A DNA stretch of 59,744 nucleotides. Source: Bauldia litoralis. GTDB lineage: Bacteria; Pseudomonadota; Alphaproteobacteria; Rhizobiales; Kaistiaceae. The translations under genes were made by a program, and so were the position numbers. The notes beneath the pieces were generated by a model. The model did no database searches and was not told the origin of the DNA. It worked only from the letters and a program-made list of their open reading frames with translations. Below are positions 7,452 to 16,266 of the stretch, piece by piece (position 1 is the first letter of the stretch; every line of letters begins with the position of its first letter). The stretch spans positions 1 through 59,744 of the forward strand of contig CAMCWB010000016.1 of assembly GCA_945882315.1 (NCBI GenBank), read 5' to 3'.

Positions 7452-8126
7452 ATGCGGGTTCTGGTCGTCGAAGACGATGCCGATCTCAACCGTCAGCTCG
7501 TCGCCGCGCTGAAGGAAGCCGGCTACACGGTCGACTCGGCCAAGGACGGCGAGGAGGGCCACTTCCTCGGCGACACCGAGCCTTACGACACGGTCGTCCT
7601 CGACATCGGCCTGCCGCTTCTCGACGGCATCAGCGTGCTCGAGAAATGGCGCCGCGACGGCCGCAAGATGCCGGTCCTCATCCTCACCGCCCGCGATCGC
7701 TGGAGCGACAAGGTGCAGGGCATCGACGCCGGCGCCGATGATTATGTCGCCAAGCCTTTCCACATCGAGGAGGTGCTCGCCCGCGTCCGCGCCCTCGTCC
7801 GCCGCGCCGCCGGCCATGCCACCAACGAGATCGAATGCGGTCCCGTGCGGCTCGACAGCAAGTCCGGCCGCGTCACCGTCGACGGCAATCCGGTCAAGCT
7901 CACCTCGCATGAATTCAAGGTGCTCGAATATCTGATGCTGCACCGCGACCGGGTCGTGTCGCGCACCGAGCTCATCGAGCATCTCTACGACCAGGATTTC
8001 GACCGCGACTCGAACACCATCGAGGTCTTCATCGGCCGGCTGCGCAAGAAGGTCGAGGGCGACCTGATCGAGACGGTCCGCGGCCTCGGCTACCGCATCG
8101 TCGAACCGGGCAAGACCTCCACTTGA
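7452..8126 (+). CDS. OmpR-family response regulator, FeuP-like
   Basis: A 224-residue response regulator. The receiver domain spans about residues 1-115, with acidic pair Glu7-Asp8, phospho-acceptor Asp51 (VVLDIGLP) and the Lys of the YVAKPF turn. The winged-helix DNA-binding domain covers about 125-220 and includes LTSHEFKVLEYLMLHRDRVV and the IEVFIGRLRKKV recognition helix. The ATG has a GGAGATCAAC site. Its TGA overlaps the TTG start of the kinase gene, so the two are translationally coupled. With the upstream exported protein this matches a FeuNPQ triad; the target genes are unknown. Confidence 0.85.
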   Translation: MRVLVVEDDADLNRQLVAALKEAGYTVDSAKDGEEGHFLGDTEPYDTVVLDIGLPLLDGISVLEKWRRDGRKMPVLILTARDRWSDKVQGIDAGADDYVAKPFHIEEVLARVRALVRRAAGHATNEIECGPVRLDSKSGRVTVDGNPVKLTSHEFKVLEYLMLHRDRVVSRTELIEHLYDQDFDRDSNTIEVFIGRLRKKVEGDLIETVRGLGYRIVEPGKTST

Positions 8127-9490
8127 CGCGTTTCAACTCGCTTTCCGTCCGTCTCATCCTCGCCGCCGCGATCTGGAGCGTCGTGGCGCTCGCCGCCGCC
8201 GGCCTGATCCTCACCTCGCTCTACCGCCAGACCGTCGAGCAGGCCTTCGACGAGCGCCTCGCCGTCTATCTCCAGACGCTCATCGGCAACCTCGCCTCGC
8301 AGGGCGCCGAAGCGCCGGCCGATCCCGGCAATCTCGGAGAGCAGCGTTTCGAGCTCGTCTATTCCGGCTGGTACTGGCAGGTGCGCCGGCCGAATGGCGG
8401 CCCGGTCCTGCTCGCCTCGACCTCGCTCGTCTCCGACACGCTCGACATCGCCAAGGCCTTCGACACGCAGACGGCCAACGGCATCACCTCGGGCGCCATG
8501 GTCGGGCCGGAGGACCAGTCGCTCCGCGTCATCAACCGCACCATCATCCTGCCGACGATCACGCTCGAAGTCATGATCGCCGGCAATTCCGGCGAGCTCG
8601 GCCGTCAGATCGCCGCCTTCCGCAACAGCGTCATCATCACGCTCGCCGCCTTCGGCATCGGCCTGATCATCGCCACCCTCATCCAGATCCGCTGGGGCCT
8701 GCGCCCGCTCGACCGCGTCAGGGCAGGGCTGGGCGAACTCCGGAGCGGCCGCGAGGCGCGCATGGAAGGCCCGTTCCCCGCCGAGATCGAACCCTTGGCG
8801 CGCGAGCTGAACGCGCTCCTGGAATCCAACCAGCAGATCATCGAGCGGGCCCGCACCCAGGTCGGCAACCTCGCCCATGCGCTGAAGACGCCGCTCAGCG
8901 TCATCACCAACGAGGCCCGCTCGAACCGCAGCCCCTTCGCCGAGAAGATCGCCGAGCAGGCCGAGCTGATGCGCACGCAGGTCAACCACTATCTCGACCG
9001 CGCTCGTATCGCCGCCCGCTCCAAGGTCATCGGCGCCATCACCGAGGTCGAGCCGGTCATCGCGAGGCTCGCCCGCGCCATGCGCCGCATCCATGACGAC
9101 AAGGGCCTCAGCATCACAGAGGCGGTGCCCGCCGGCGCCCGCTTCAAGGGCGAGCAGCAGGACCTCGAGGAGATCGTCGGCAACCTCGTCGACAACGCCT
9201 GCAAATGGTCGAAGTCGAAGGTCGCGATCCTGATCGACTACACGCCGGCCCGCGATCCGGCGGGCGAGGCGAAGCTCGTCATCCGCATCGACGATGACGG
9301 CCCCGGCCTCACCGAGGAGCAGCGCCTCGAAGCCACCCGCCGCGGCAAGCGCCTCGACGAATCGAAGCCCGGCTCGGGTCTCGGCCTGTCGATCGTCACC
9401 GACCTCGTCGCGCTCTATGACGGCAAGTTCCGCCTCGACCGCTCCCCCGACGGCGGCCTTCGCGCCGAGATAGAGCTGCCCGGTGTCTGA
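8123..9490 (+). CDS. membrane sensor histidine kinase, FeuQ-like
   Basis: A 455-residue kinase. It has a first membrane helix at about 12-34, a periplasmic sensor domain of about 135 residues, a second helix at about 170-190 and a HAMP-like linker. The dimerisation domain has His252 in LAHALKTPLS, and the ATPase domain has the N box (NLVDNACKW), G1 (DDDGPG) and G2 (GSGLGLSIVTDL). It begins with TTG overlapping the regulator's stop. The kinase is intact and should phosphorylate the regulator encoded just before it. The periplasmic domain could be the site where the small exported protein acts, which is inference from FeuNPQ. Confidence 0.85.
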   Translation: MTRFNSLSVRLILAAAIWSVVALAAAGLILTSLYRQTVEQAFDERLAVYLQTLIGNLASQGAEAPADPGNLGEQRFELVYSGWYWQVRRPNGGPVLLASTSLVSDTLDIAKAFDTQTANGITSGAMVGPEDQSLRVINRTIILPTITLEVMIAGNSGELGRQIAAFRNSVIITLAAFGIGLIIATLIQIRWGLRPLDRVRAGLGELRSGREARMEGPFPAEIEPLARELNALLESNQQIIERARTQVGNLAHALKTPLSVITNEARSNRSPFAEKIAEQAELMRTQVNHYLDRARIAARSKVIGAITEVEPVIARLARAMRRIHDDKGLSITEAVPAGARFKGEQQDLEEIVGNLVDNACKWSKSKVAILIDYTPARDPAGEAKLVIRIDDDGPGLTEEQRLEATRRGKRLDESKPGSGLGLSIVTDLVALYDGKFRLDRSPDGGLRAEIELPGV

Positions 9491-9523
9491 CGGAACGTGC
9501 GTAGCACACACGTCCCCCAACCG

Positions 9524-9730
9524 CTCATCCCCGCGAAAGCGGGGACCCAGGGGCGGCAATCTCAGCCTTGCCGGGAACGGGATTCCCGCCCTCCGACAGC
9601 GCCTCTGCGCCAAGCGTCTCGCACTTGGAGGTTCCCATCCTCTGCGTCATTCCGGCGAAAGCCGGAATCCATGCTGCCTATCCGCCGACGAAGGCCTCAC
9701 GATGGACCCCGGCTTTTCGCCGGGGGTGAC
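9524..9730. repeat. cluster of short intergenic hairpin repeats
   Basis: Most of the 385-base gap between the kinase gene and the lipoprotein gene is repetitive. At 9528-9545 a TCCCCGC/GCGGGGA hairpin has a GAAA loop and is followed by CCCAGGGGCGGCAA. At 9646-9730 a CATTCCGGC/GCCGGAAT hairpin is paired with a GACCCCGGC...CGCCGGGGGTGAC hairpin. The same two layouts recur at 28428-28512, 31272-31361 and 41872-41957. No protein is supported in the gap. Confidence 0.7.
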
Positions 9731-9875
9731 GATCCATGGGTCCCTTTTCTCGACTACTTTATCGCAATTCGGCCAAGGTCTTGTGGGACCCAGCCGACCG
9801 ATCGTATCAACGCCTGTCCCGTCACAATCCGATGATTCGGGACGGCGCATCTTGGGGGCTGGAGGCCACACCGCA

Positions 9876-10343
9876 ATGTCCGCAATGAAATCGGCCGTCG
9901 TCATCGGCCTCTCGGGCCTGTTGCTCGCCGGCTGCCAGTCCGGACCGAAACAGGGCTTCGGCCAGGTCGCCGGCGGCGTCACCGGCGCCCTCATCGGCAG
10001 CCAGTTCGGCAGCGGCGGCGGCAAGCTCGCCGCGACCGCGCTCGGCGCCGTCGTCGGTACGATGATCGGTGGCGAGATCGGCCGCCGCCTCGACGAGGCC
10101 GATCAGCGGGCCCTCTACGACGCCCAGTACAAGGCCCTCGAATACGGCAATCCCGGCACGCCGGTATCCTGGAAGAACCCGGACAGCGGCCATTATGGCG
10201 AGGTCGTCCCGGGTCCCGGCTACAAGGTCAACACCTACGACTGCCGCGATTACACCCACACGATCTACATCTCCGGCCAGCCCCAGGTGGCCCGCGGCAC
10301 GGCCTGCCGGCAGCCGGACGGCACCTGGAAGCCGGTTTCGTAG
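9876..10343 (+). CDS. glycine-zipper 17 kDa surface antigen-type lipoprotein
   Basis: A 155-residue lipoprotein. The lipobox LLLAGC places the lipidated Cys at residue 20. A glycine-zipper region follows (GGVTGALIGSQFGSGGGK to VVGTMIGGEIGRRLD), as in the Rickettsia 17 kDa antigen family. The C-terminal half holds TPVSWKNPDSGHYGEV and two Cys (TYDCRDYT, GTACRQPDG), matching the family's small beta domain. It is likely an outer-membrane or periplasmic lipoprotein. The ATG at 9876 is chosen because GGAGGCC lies upstream and it starts the signal peptide directly; a second ATG four codons on is possible. Confidence 0.82.
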   Translation: MSAMKSAVVIGLSGLLLAGCQSGPKQGFGQVAGGVTGALIGSQFGSGGGKLAATALGAVVGTMIGGEIGRRLDEADQRALYDAQYKALEYGNPGTPVSWKNPDSGHYGEVVPGPGYKVNTYDCRDYTHTIYISGQPQVARGTACRQPDGTWKPVS

Positions 10344-10413
10344 GTCGGAGCCGTCACCCGGCGGCCGGCCTCGCGACACTATGCCTTTCGCGCGGGCCGG
10401 CTTTGGCCCTAAA

Positions 10414-10457
10414 GCAATGTCGGGGAAATCGGGAGCCGGTTTCCCCTCCGACGTTGC
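10414..10457. repeat. 44-bp palindromic intergenic element, copy 1
   Basis: The element starts GCAATGTC and ends GACGTTGC, with an inner GGGAAA...TTTCCC inverted repeat around a CCGGT centre. Copies of identical length occur at 23161-23204 and 59229-59272. It resembles the short mosaic palindromes found between genes in Hyphomicrobiales. Confidence 0.75.
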
Positions 10458-10491
10458 GTGAGTAAAAAGGCCTGCGGCCCGGGCAAGAAGC

Positions 10492-11598
10492 ATGTTTCTG
10501 TGGATCGTCATGGCCGTCCTCTGCGCGGCCGCCTCCCTCTCGGTGCTCGTGCCGCTTTATCGCAGCGGCCGCCCGGACCGTTCCGCCAATGCCGGCGCCG
10601 CATCGATCTACAAGGACCAGCTCGGCGAGGTCGAACGCGATTTTGCCCGCGGCCTGATTGGCGAGCGCGAGGCCGAAGCCGCCCGCACCGAGATCGCCCG
10701 CCGCCTGATCAAGGCCAGCGACGCCGCCGGTGACGCTCGGCCTGCCAGCGAAGGCTGGCGCAAGGCCGCAATGGTGGTCGCCATCGTCGTCATGCCGCTT
10801 GCCGCGCTCATCCTCTACCTCGCCATCGGCAATCCGCTGATGCCCGACCAGCCCCTCGTCGCGCGCCTCGACAAACCGCCGGAGCAGCAGGACGTCGGCC
10901 AACTGATCGCCCGCGTCGAAGCCCATCTCGCGACCGATCCGGAATACGGCCGCGGCTGGGAACTGCTCGGCCCGGTCTATGCCCGGCTCGGCCGCTTCGA
11001 CGATGCGGTCCGCGCCTTCGACAACGCGCTCCGGCTGCTCGGTTCCACCGCCGAGCGCGAGGCCAATCTCGGCGAGGCGATCACCCGCGCCCGCAGCAAT
11101 GTCGTCACCGCCGAGGCCCGCGCCGCCTTCGAGCGGGCGCTGGCGCTCGATGCCACCGCCATCCGGCCGCGCTTCTATCTCGCCGTCGCCCTCGACCAGG
11201 ACGGCAAGAAGGACGAGGCGATCGCCGCCTGGCGCGGCGTCATGGCCGGCGCCCCGGAAGGCGCCCCTTGGGCGGCGGCGGCGCGCGAGGCGCTGGCCCG
11301 CCTCGAAGGCACCCCGGCGCCCGGTCCGACCACGGAAGATGTCGCGGCCGCCCAGTCGATGTCCGCCGATGACCAGAAGACGATGATCGAAGGCATGGTC
11401 GCCTCGCTGGCGGCAAAGCTCGAGGCCGATCCCGCCGATGCCGAGGGTTGGGCGCGCCTCATCCGCTCCTATATGGTCCTCGAACGCCGGCCGGAGGCCG
11501 AAGCCGCGCTCGCCAAGGCGCGGACCGCCAAGGCCGGCGACACTGAAGGACTGGCAATGATCGAGACCGAGGCCCGCGCCCTGGGGCTGGTGCAATGA
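10492..11598 (+). CDS. ccmI: cytochrome c biogenesis protein CcmI (CycH)
   Basis: A 368-residue protein with two N-terminal membrane helices (about 1-20 and 92-115) joined by a cytoplasmic charged loop ([19 protein letters not shown]), then a periplasmic tetratricopeptide region (for example [20 protein letters not shown], and a later [17 protein letters not shown]). CcmI holds apocytochrome c and presents it to the haem-ligation complex CcmFH. It is the first gene of a ccmI-ccmE-ccmF-ccmH operon, and its TGA overlaps the next ATG. The length and TPR content fit the alphaproteobacterial CycH form. Confidence 0.92.
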   Translation: MFLWIVMAVLCAAASLSVLVPLYRSGRPDRSANAGAASIYKDQLGEVERDFARGLIGEREAEAARTEIARRLIKASDAAGDARPASEGWRKAAMVVAIVVMPLAALILYLAIGNPLMPDQPLVARLDKPPEQQDVGQLIARVEAHLATDPEYGRGWELLGPVYARLGRFDDAVRAFDNALRLLGSTAEREANLGEAITRARSNVVTAEARAAFERALALDATAIRPRFYLAVALDQDGKKDEAIAAWRGVMAGAPEGAPWAAAAREALARLEGTPAPGPTTEDVAAAQSMSADDQKTMIEGMVASLAAKLEADPADAEGWARLIRSYMVLERRPEAEAALAKARTAKAGDTEGLAMIETEARALGLVQ

Positions 11599-12056
11599 CC
11601 CGCAAGCAGCGCCGCCTGACCCTGATCGGCATGGCCGGCGGCGTGCTCGCCGTCGCCGCCGGGCTGGTGCTTTATGCGCTCTCCGACCGCATCGTCTTCT
11701 TCAACTCGCCGAGCGACATCCACGCCAGCGCGCCGGCGCCCGGCCAGCGCATCCGCCTCGGCGGCCTCGTCGAGGAGGGCAGCCTCGTCAAGGGCGCCGA
11801 CGGCAGCGTGAAATTCGCGGTCACCGACGGCGCCGAGACGGTCGCCGTCGCCTATCGCGGCATCCTCCCGGATCTCTTCCGCGAAGGGCAGGGCGTCGTC
11901 ACCGAAGGCGTCCTCGAACCGGACGGCGCCTTCGCCGCCGACACCGTGCTCGCCAAGCATGACGAGAACTACATGCCGAGAGAGGTCGCCGACGCACTCA
12001 AGAAGCAGGGCGTCTGGCGGGAGGGCGAGGGCTCGCCGGCAACGGCGACGCCATGA
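11595..12056 (+). CDS. ccmE: cytochrome c maturation haem chaperone CcmE (CycJ)
   Basis: A 153-residue haem chaperone anchored by one N-terminal helix (about 10-30) with an OB-fold periplasmic domain. The haem-binding histidine is His122 in [11 protein letters not shown], the family signature. FFNSPSDI and [12 protein letters not shown] are also typical. CcmE receives haem from CcmCD and passes it to CcmF. The start overlaps the ccmI stop by four bases, and the stop overlaps the ccmF start, so translation is coupled through the operon. Confidence 0.95.
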   Translation: MTRKQRRLTLIGMAGGVLAVAAGLVLYALSDRIVFFNSPSDIHASAPAPGQRIRLGGLVEEGSLVKGADGSVKFAVTDGAETVAVAYRGILPDLFREGQGVVTEGVLEPDGAFAADTVLAKHDENYMPREVADALKKQGVWREGEGSPATATP

Positions 12057-14032
12057 TCGCCGAGCTCGGCCATTTCGCTCTCGTCCTGGCGCTGGTCCTG
12101 GCGCTCGTCCAGTCGACCGTGCCTTTCATCGGGGCGCTGCGCGGCGACGCCCGCCTGACGGCTGTCGCGCCCTATGCCGCGACGACGCAATTCCTGCTCA
12201 TCGGGCTTTCCTTCGCGGCGCTCATTCACGCCTATGTCGTCTCCGATTTCTCGATCCTCAACGTCGTCGAGAACTCGCATTCGGCGAAGCCGCTCCTCTA
12301 CAAGATCACAGGCACCTGGGGGAACCATGAGGGCTCGATGCTCCTCTGGGTCCTTATCCTGGCGCTGTTCGGCGCGCTGGTCGCCGTCTTCGGCACCAAC
12401 CTGCCGGACCGCCTGAAGGCGCTGGTCCTCTCGGTCCAGGCCTGGATCGCCTCCGCCTTCCTGCTCTTCGTCCTCTTCACCTCGAACCCGTTCCTGCGGC
12501 TCGGCCAGCCGCCCTTCGAGGGCGACGACCTCAACCCGGTCCTGCAGGACATCGGCCTCGCCATCCATCCGCCGCTTCTCTATCTCGGCTATGTCGGCTG
12601 CTCGATCTCCTTCGCCTTTGCCGTCGCCGCGCTGATCGACGGCCGCATCGATGCCGCCTGGGCGCGCTGGGTGCGGCCGTGGACGCTCGCCGCCTGGATG
12701 TTCCTGACGCTCGGCATCGCGATGGGCTCCTACTGGGCCTATTACGAGCTCGGCTGGGGCGGCTTCTGGTTCTGGGATCCGGTCGAGAACGCCTCGCTCA
12801 TGCCCTGGCTCGCGACGACCGCGCTGCTCCACTCGGCGATCGTCATGGAGAAGCGCGATGCGCTGAAGATCTGGACGATCCTGCTGGCCATCCTCGCTTT
12901 CTCGCTGTCGCTGATCGGTACCTTCCTGGTTCGTTCCGGCGTGCTTACCTCGGTCCACGCCTTTGCCTCGGACCCGACGCGCGGCGTATTCATCCTCGTC
13001 ATTCTCTGCGTCTTCATCGGCGGCGCGCTGGCGCTCTTCGCCTTCCGCGCCGGCGCGCTGGCGCCCGGCGGCATCTTCGCGCCGCTGAGCCGCGAGGGGG
13101 CGCTCGTCGTCAACAACATCTTCCTGACCGCGGCGGCCGCGACCGTGATCGTCGGCACGCTCTATCCGCTGGTGCTCGAAGCCGTCACCGGCGACCGCAT
13201 CTCGGTCGGTGCGCCTTTCTATAATCTCACCTTCGCGCCGCTGGTCGTGCCGTTGCTGCTGCTGGTGCCCTTCGGGCCGATGCTCTCCTGGAAGCGCGGC
13301 GATATCGCCGCCGCCGCCGAGCGTCTGATGATCGCCTTCGGCGCCGCCTTGCTGGCCGGCATCCTCGCCGCGTTCCTCTCCGGCGGCGGCCCGATCCTGG
13401 CGCTTTTCGGCATCGCGCTGGGTGCCTGGCTGATTGCCGGCGCGCTCTCGGAATTCGCCGCGCGCATCAAGCTCGGCGCGGCGCCGCTTGCCGAGAGCCT
13501 CCGCCGTGCCGCCGGCCTGCCGCGCGCTGCCTTCGGGACGACATTCGCCCATGCCGGCGTCGGCGTGATGGTCATCGGCATCGTCGCCGCCACCGCCTGG
13601 CCGACCGAGACGATCCTCACCATGAAGCCCGGCGACACGGTGACGGTCGGCAGCCGCACCATCACCCTCGACGGCTTCCTGCCGCGCGCCGGCTCGAACT
13701 TCCGCGAGAACGCGGTCCGCTTCACGGTGCGCGAGGGCGGCGCGCCGGTCGCCGTCATGGAGCCGTCCAAGCGGCAATTCACGGCCCGGGCGATGGAGAC
13801 GACCGAAGCCGCGATCAAGACCTTCGGCCTGTCGCAGCTCTACATCTCGCTGGGAGACATCGGCGAGGATGGCGCCACCACCGTCCGCATCTACTGGAAG
13901 CCGCTGGTGACGCTGATCTGGCTCGGCCCGATCATCATGGCGCTCGGCGGACTCGTCTCGCTCAGCGACCGGCGCCTGCGCATCGGCGCCCCGCGACCGG
14001 CGCGCCGTGTGGCCAGCGTGCCGGCGGAGTAG
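12053..14032 (+). CDS. ccmF: cytochrome c haem lyase subunit CcmF (CycK)
   Basis: A 659-residue inner-membrane protein with about 14-15 helices. The tryptophan-rich WWD domain ([19 protein letters not shown], about residues 234-252) and the conserved early [13 protein letters not shown] motif identify CcmF, the core of the haem lyase that joins haem to apocytochrome c in the periplasm. The large periplasmic domain before the last helix (about 520-620) is present. Full length for the family. It is followed not directly by ccmH but by a 211-base gap holding a palindromic element. Confidence 0.95.
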   Translation: MIAELGHFALVLALVLALVQSTVPFIGALRGDARLTAVAPYAATTQFLLIGLSFAALIHAYVVSDFSILNVVENSHSAKPLLYKITGTWGNHEGSMLLWVLILALFGALVAVFGTNLPDRLKALVLSVQAWIASAFLLFVLFTSNPFLRLGQPPFEGDDLNPVLQDIGLAIHPPLLYLGYVGCSISFAFAVAALIDGRIDAAWARWVRPWTLAAWMFLTLGIAMGSYWAYYELGWGGFWFWDPVENASLMPWLATTALLHSAIVMEKRDALKIWTILLAILAFSLSLIGTFLVRSGVLTSVHAFASDPTRGVFILVILCVFIGGALALFAFRAGALAPGGIFAPLSREGALVVNNIFLTAAAATVIVGTLYPLVLEAVTGDRISVGAPFYNLTFAPLVVPLLLLVPFGPMLSWKRGDIAAAAERLMIAFGAALLAGILAAFLSGGGPILALFGIALGAWLIAGALSEFAARIKLGAAPLAESLRRAAGLPRAAFGTTFAHAGVGVMVIGIVAATAWPTETILTMKPGDTVTVGSRTITLDGFLPRAGSNFRENAVRFTVREGGAPVAVMEPSKRQFTARAMETTEAAIKTFGLSQLYISLGDIGEDGATTVRIYWKPLVTLIWLGPIIMALGGLVSLSDRRLRIGAPRPARRVASVPAE

Positions 14033-14067
14033 GGCGATGAAACCAGTCTCATCCACGGCGTGGCCTT

Positions 14068-14231
14068 CACCCTCCCCTGGAGGGGGAGGGTCGCTGACGC
14101 GCAAAGCGCGTCAGCGGGGTGGGGTGCTCTGCCTTTCAGCGATCGCCGAACTTCAAATTTGCCGCTTCTCACCCCACCCCGATCGGAACGCTGACGCGCA
14201 CCGGCCCACCCTCCCCCTCCAGGGGAGGGTG
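14068..14231. repeat. palindromic MITE-like element inside the ccm operon
   Basis: Two 24-base arms, 14068-14091 and 14208-14231, are exact reverse complements of each other (outer ends CACCCTCC and GGAGGGTG). Each arm is itself partly palindromic, and an inner GGGGTGGGG/CCCCACCCC pair flanks a roughly 50-base AT-richer centre. The element fills most of the gap between ccmF and ccmH and contains no gene. Its structure suggests a non-autonomous mobile element. Confidence 0.7.
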
Positions 14232-14243
14232 GGCCGTCATTGG

Positions 14244-14726
14244 ATGTTCGTCCGAAGTGGTCTGGCCCAACTCGCCGCGATCCTTGTCGTCATGCTCGCC
14301 CTCGGTGCCTCCGCCGCGCACGCCGTCCAGCCCGACGAAGTCCTGCCCGATCCGGCGCTCGAATCCCGCGCCCGCACGCTCTCGGCCGAACTCCGCTGCA
14401 TGGTCTGCCAGAACCAGTCGATCGACGATTCCGACGCGCCGCTCGCCCGCGACCTCCGCCTCCTGCTCCGCGAGCGGATATCGGCCGGCGACAGCGACGC
14501 CCAGGTGATCGATTTTCTCGTCGCCCGCTACGGTGATTTCATTCTTCTGCGCCCGCCCGTTGCCTGGAACACGGCACTCCTCTGGCTCGCCCCGCCCGCC
14601 GTCCTGGTCATCGGCGGTTTCGTCGCTCTGGCATTGTTTCGCCGGCGAAGGATCGAGATGCCTGAGCCGCTGAGCGAGAATGAGAAGAACCGCCTCGCCG
14701 AAATCGTCGATCGGGGCGGGCAATAG
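14244..14726 (+). CDS. ccmH: cytochrome c maturation protein CcmH (CycL)
   Basis: A 160-residue periplasmic thiol-redox protein. It has a signal peptide (residues 1-27, ending AAHA), the redox motif RCMVCQNQSIDDSDAPLA with Cys52 and Cys55, the RYGDFILLRPP segment and a C-terminal membrane anchor (about 111-131). CcmH reduces apocytochrome c thiols and acts with CcmF. The ATG at 14244 is directly after the palindromic element, which may have brought a different ribosome-binding context. Longer in-frame starts run through the element and are rejected. Confidence 0.93.
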   Translation: MFVRSGLAQLAAILVVMLALGASAAHAVQPDEVLPDPALESRARTLSAELRCMVCQNQSIDDSDAPLARDLRLLLRERISAGDSDAQVIDFLVARYGDFILLRPPVAWNTALLWLAPPAVLVIGGFVALALFRRRRIEMPEPLSENEKNRLAEIVDRGGQ

Positions 14727-14816
14727 AATTGCGCTATCACCCCGCCTTGTGAAAACCCCTGTTCGGTCTACTTATGACCGATGGCCCGCCAATACCGGCC
14801 CGAGAAGGCAATCAAA

Positions 14817-15884
14817 ATGGCTCCGGCCGATCAGACCCAACCTGAGCAGTTGCTCGACACGCGCAATCTCGCCGACGCGCTGGAAAGCGACCGCTTCAAG
14901 CAGTTTCTCGACCACATGCCCTTCGGCGTCGCCGTCGCGGAACTGCGTCCGTCGGAACGCATCGTCTATGTGAATCTCGAGATGGAGCGCCTGGTCGGCC
15001 TGCCGTCGGCGGAGATCGAGGGCAAGCTTTGGGACGTCTTTCCGAAAAGCGAAAGCCTGACCGAGGGCGTCGCGCCGCTCAGCGAAGCCATTGTCGCCGT
15101 GGACGACTATGTCGGCGTCTTCAGCATCCCGCACGCCGACACCGAGACGACCGTCGACGCCTGGTCCAACATCATCATCGATGACGAAGGGACGCCGACC
15201 TTCCGTCTCGTCGCTCTCGCTACGACCGGCAAGATCGACTCCGAGCGCGAGATCAGGCTGCGCGAAAAAGACACGCTGCTCCGCGAGCTCCAGCATCGCG
15301 TGAAGAACAATCTCCAGATGATCACCGCCCTGATCCGGATGGAGGTCCGCAACCTGCCGGATGATGCGACAGCTGAGGTTTTTAACCGGCTCGCCGGGCG
15401 CATCGAATCCCTGGCGCTGCTCTACAGCTCGCTGTCCAACGAAGAGGGCAAGGATAGCGTCGATCTCGGCGTCTATATCAGCCAGGTCGCCTCGGCCGTC
15501 ATCGCCGCGCACGCGCCGGAGGGCATCCGGCTCGACATGAAGGTCGACACCTGGCCGGCCTCGATCGACGTGGCGATGCCGACCGGCCTCGTCGTCAACG
15601 AGCTTCTGACGAATTCGCTCAAGCACGCCTTTGTCGGCCGCGACGGCGGCACGCTGACGCTCCGCAGCGTCGTCGAAGACGGTGGCTGCCGCATCACCGT
15701 CGCCGATGACGGCGTCGGCCTCAAGGAAGGCGATGTCTGGCCGAAGCCCGGCAAGCTCAGCTCGCTCATCGTCCGCTCGCTGAAGCAGAATGCCAATGCG
15801 GATCTGAAGGTCGAGACGGAGCCCGGCAAGGGCGTCCGCGTCACCATATTCTTCGCGAAAGCTGACGCAGCGCCGGGCGCGTAA
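14817..15884 (+). CDS. PAS-containing HisKA_2 sensor histidine kinase
   Basis: A 355-residue soluble kinase. A PAS fold lies at about 25-130 (FLDHMPFGVAVAELRPSE, then IVYVNLEMERLVGLP). The HisKA_2 domain has the signature ELQHRVKNNLQMI with His160. The ATPase domain has an N box (VNELLTNSLKHAF), DDGVGL and GKLSSLIVRSLKQN. This family often phosphorylates regulators of the general stress response or acts as light/redox sensors. The ATG at 14817 has GAGAAGG upstream and is preferred over the ATG at 14781. It begins the block inserted between ccmH and degP. No partner regulator is adjacent. Confidence 0.83.
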   Translation: MAPADQTQPEQLLDTRNLADALESDRFKQFLDHMPFGVAVAELRPSERIVYVNLEMERLVGLPSAEIEGKLWDVFPKSESLTEGVAPLSEAIVAVDDYVGVFSIPHADTETTVDAWSNIIIDDEGTPTFRLVALATTGKIDSEREIRLREKDTLLRELQHRVKNNLQMITALIRMEVRNLPDDATAEVFNRLAGRIESLALLYSSLSNEEGKDSVDLGVYISQVASAVIAAHAPEGIRLDMKVDTWPASIDVAMPTGLVVNELLTNSLKHAFVGRDGGTLTLRSVVEDGGCRITVADDGVGLKEGDVWPKPGKLSSLIVRSLKQNANADLKVETEPGKGVRVTIFFAKADAAPGA

Positions 15885-15914
15885 TCCTTATCGCGACCCC
15901 CGACGAGGAACTGC

Positions 15915-16163
15915 TTAGGCTGCCGCCTGATGGATGGTGTTCACGGAACTCTGGCGGGCTGCCTTGGCGCTGCGCTTGTGTGTCCAGGCCCTGACGATCT
16001 CGCGGACCAGGACTTTCAGCGCAATATCGTGCGACACGCTATGCAGCCGCATCGTCTTGGAGCCGAATTCGCCGGCGCTGACCTGCAACATGTCGCCTTC
16101 GATCGCGTAGAAGCCGGAGATCGCAAGGCCGCTGCAGTCGATTTCAAAAGCCGTCCATTCCAT
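15915..16163 (-). CDS. small hypothetical protein
   Basis: An 82-residue protein beginning MEWTAFEIDCSGLAISGFYA with a GGAGGCTTCC ribosome site. The first 40 residues form a plausible small beta domain, and the end is a basic Ala/Arg/Lys helix. No family recognised. It lies downstream of the broken binding-protein gene on the same strand; upstream of its ATG the frame continues into the remnant of that gene, so reading it as one larger protein would be wrong. Confidence 0.55.
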   Translation of the reverse strand: MEWTAFEIDCSGLAISGFYAIEGDMLQVSAGEFGSKTMRLHSVSHDIALKVLVREIVRAWTHKRSAKAARQSSVNTIHQAAA

Positions 16164-16266
16164 CGGGAAGCCTCCATGTTGCAGCGCAACAACGGGCGCC
16201 GGCCGGAATGGTTCCCCTGTGCCGGGTAATTGCGGAGGCGCCGTCGCCGACGCCTCCGCAGGACCG

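Noticed and set aside
9524-9730. CRISPR-like array in the repeat-rich gap
   Set aside because: The repeats are hairpins of different sequence without regular spacing, spacers or cas genes.
11969-14104. 711-codon minus-strand frame opposite ccmF and ccmE
   Set aside because: Its translation is a low-complexity Arg/Asp/Glu-rich run typical of antisense to GC-biased coding DNA, while the plus strand encodes unmistakable CcmE and CcmF.
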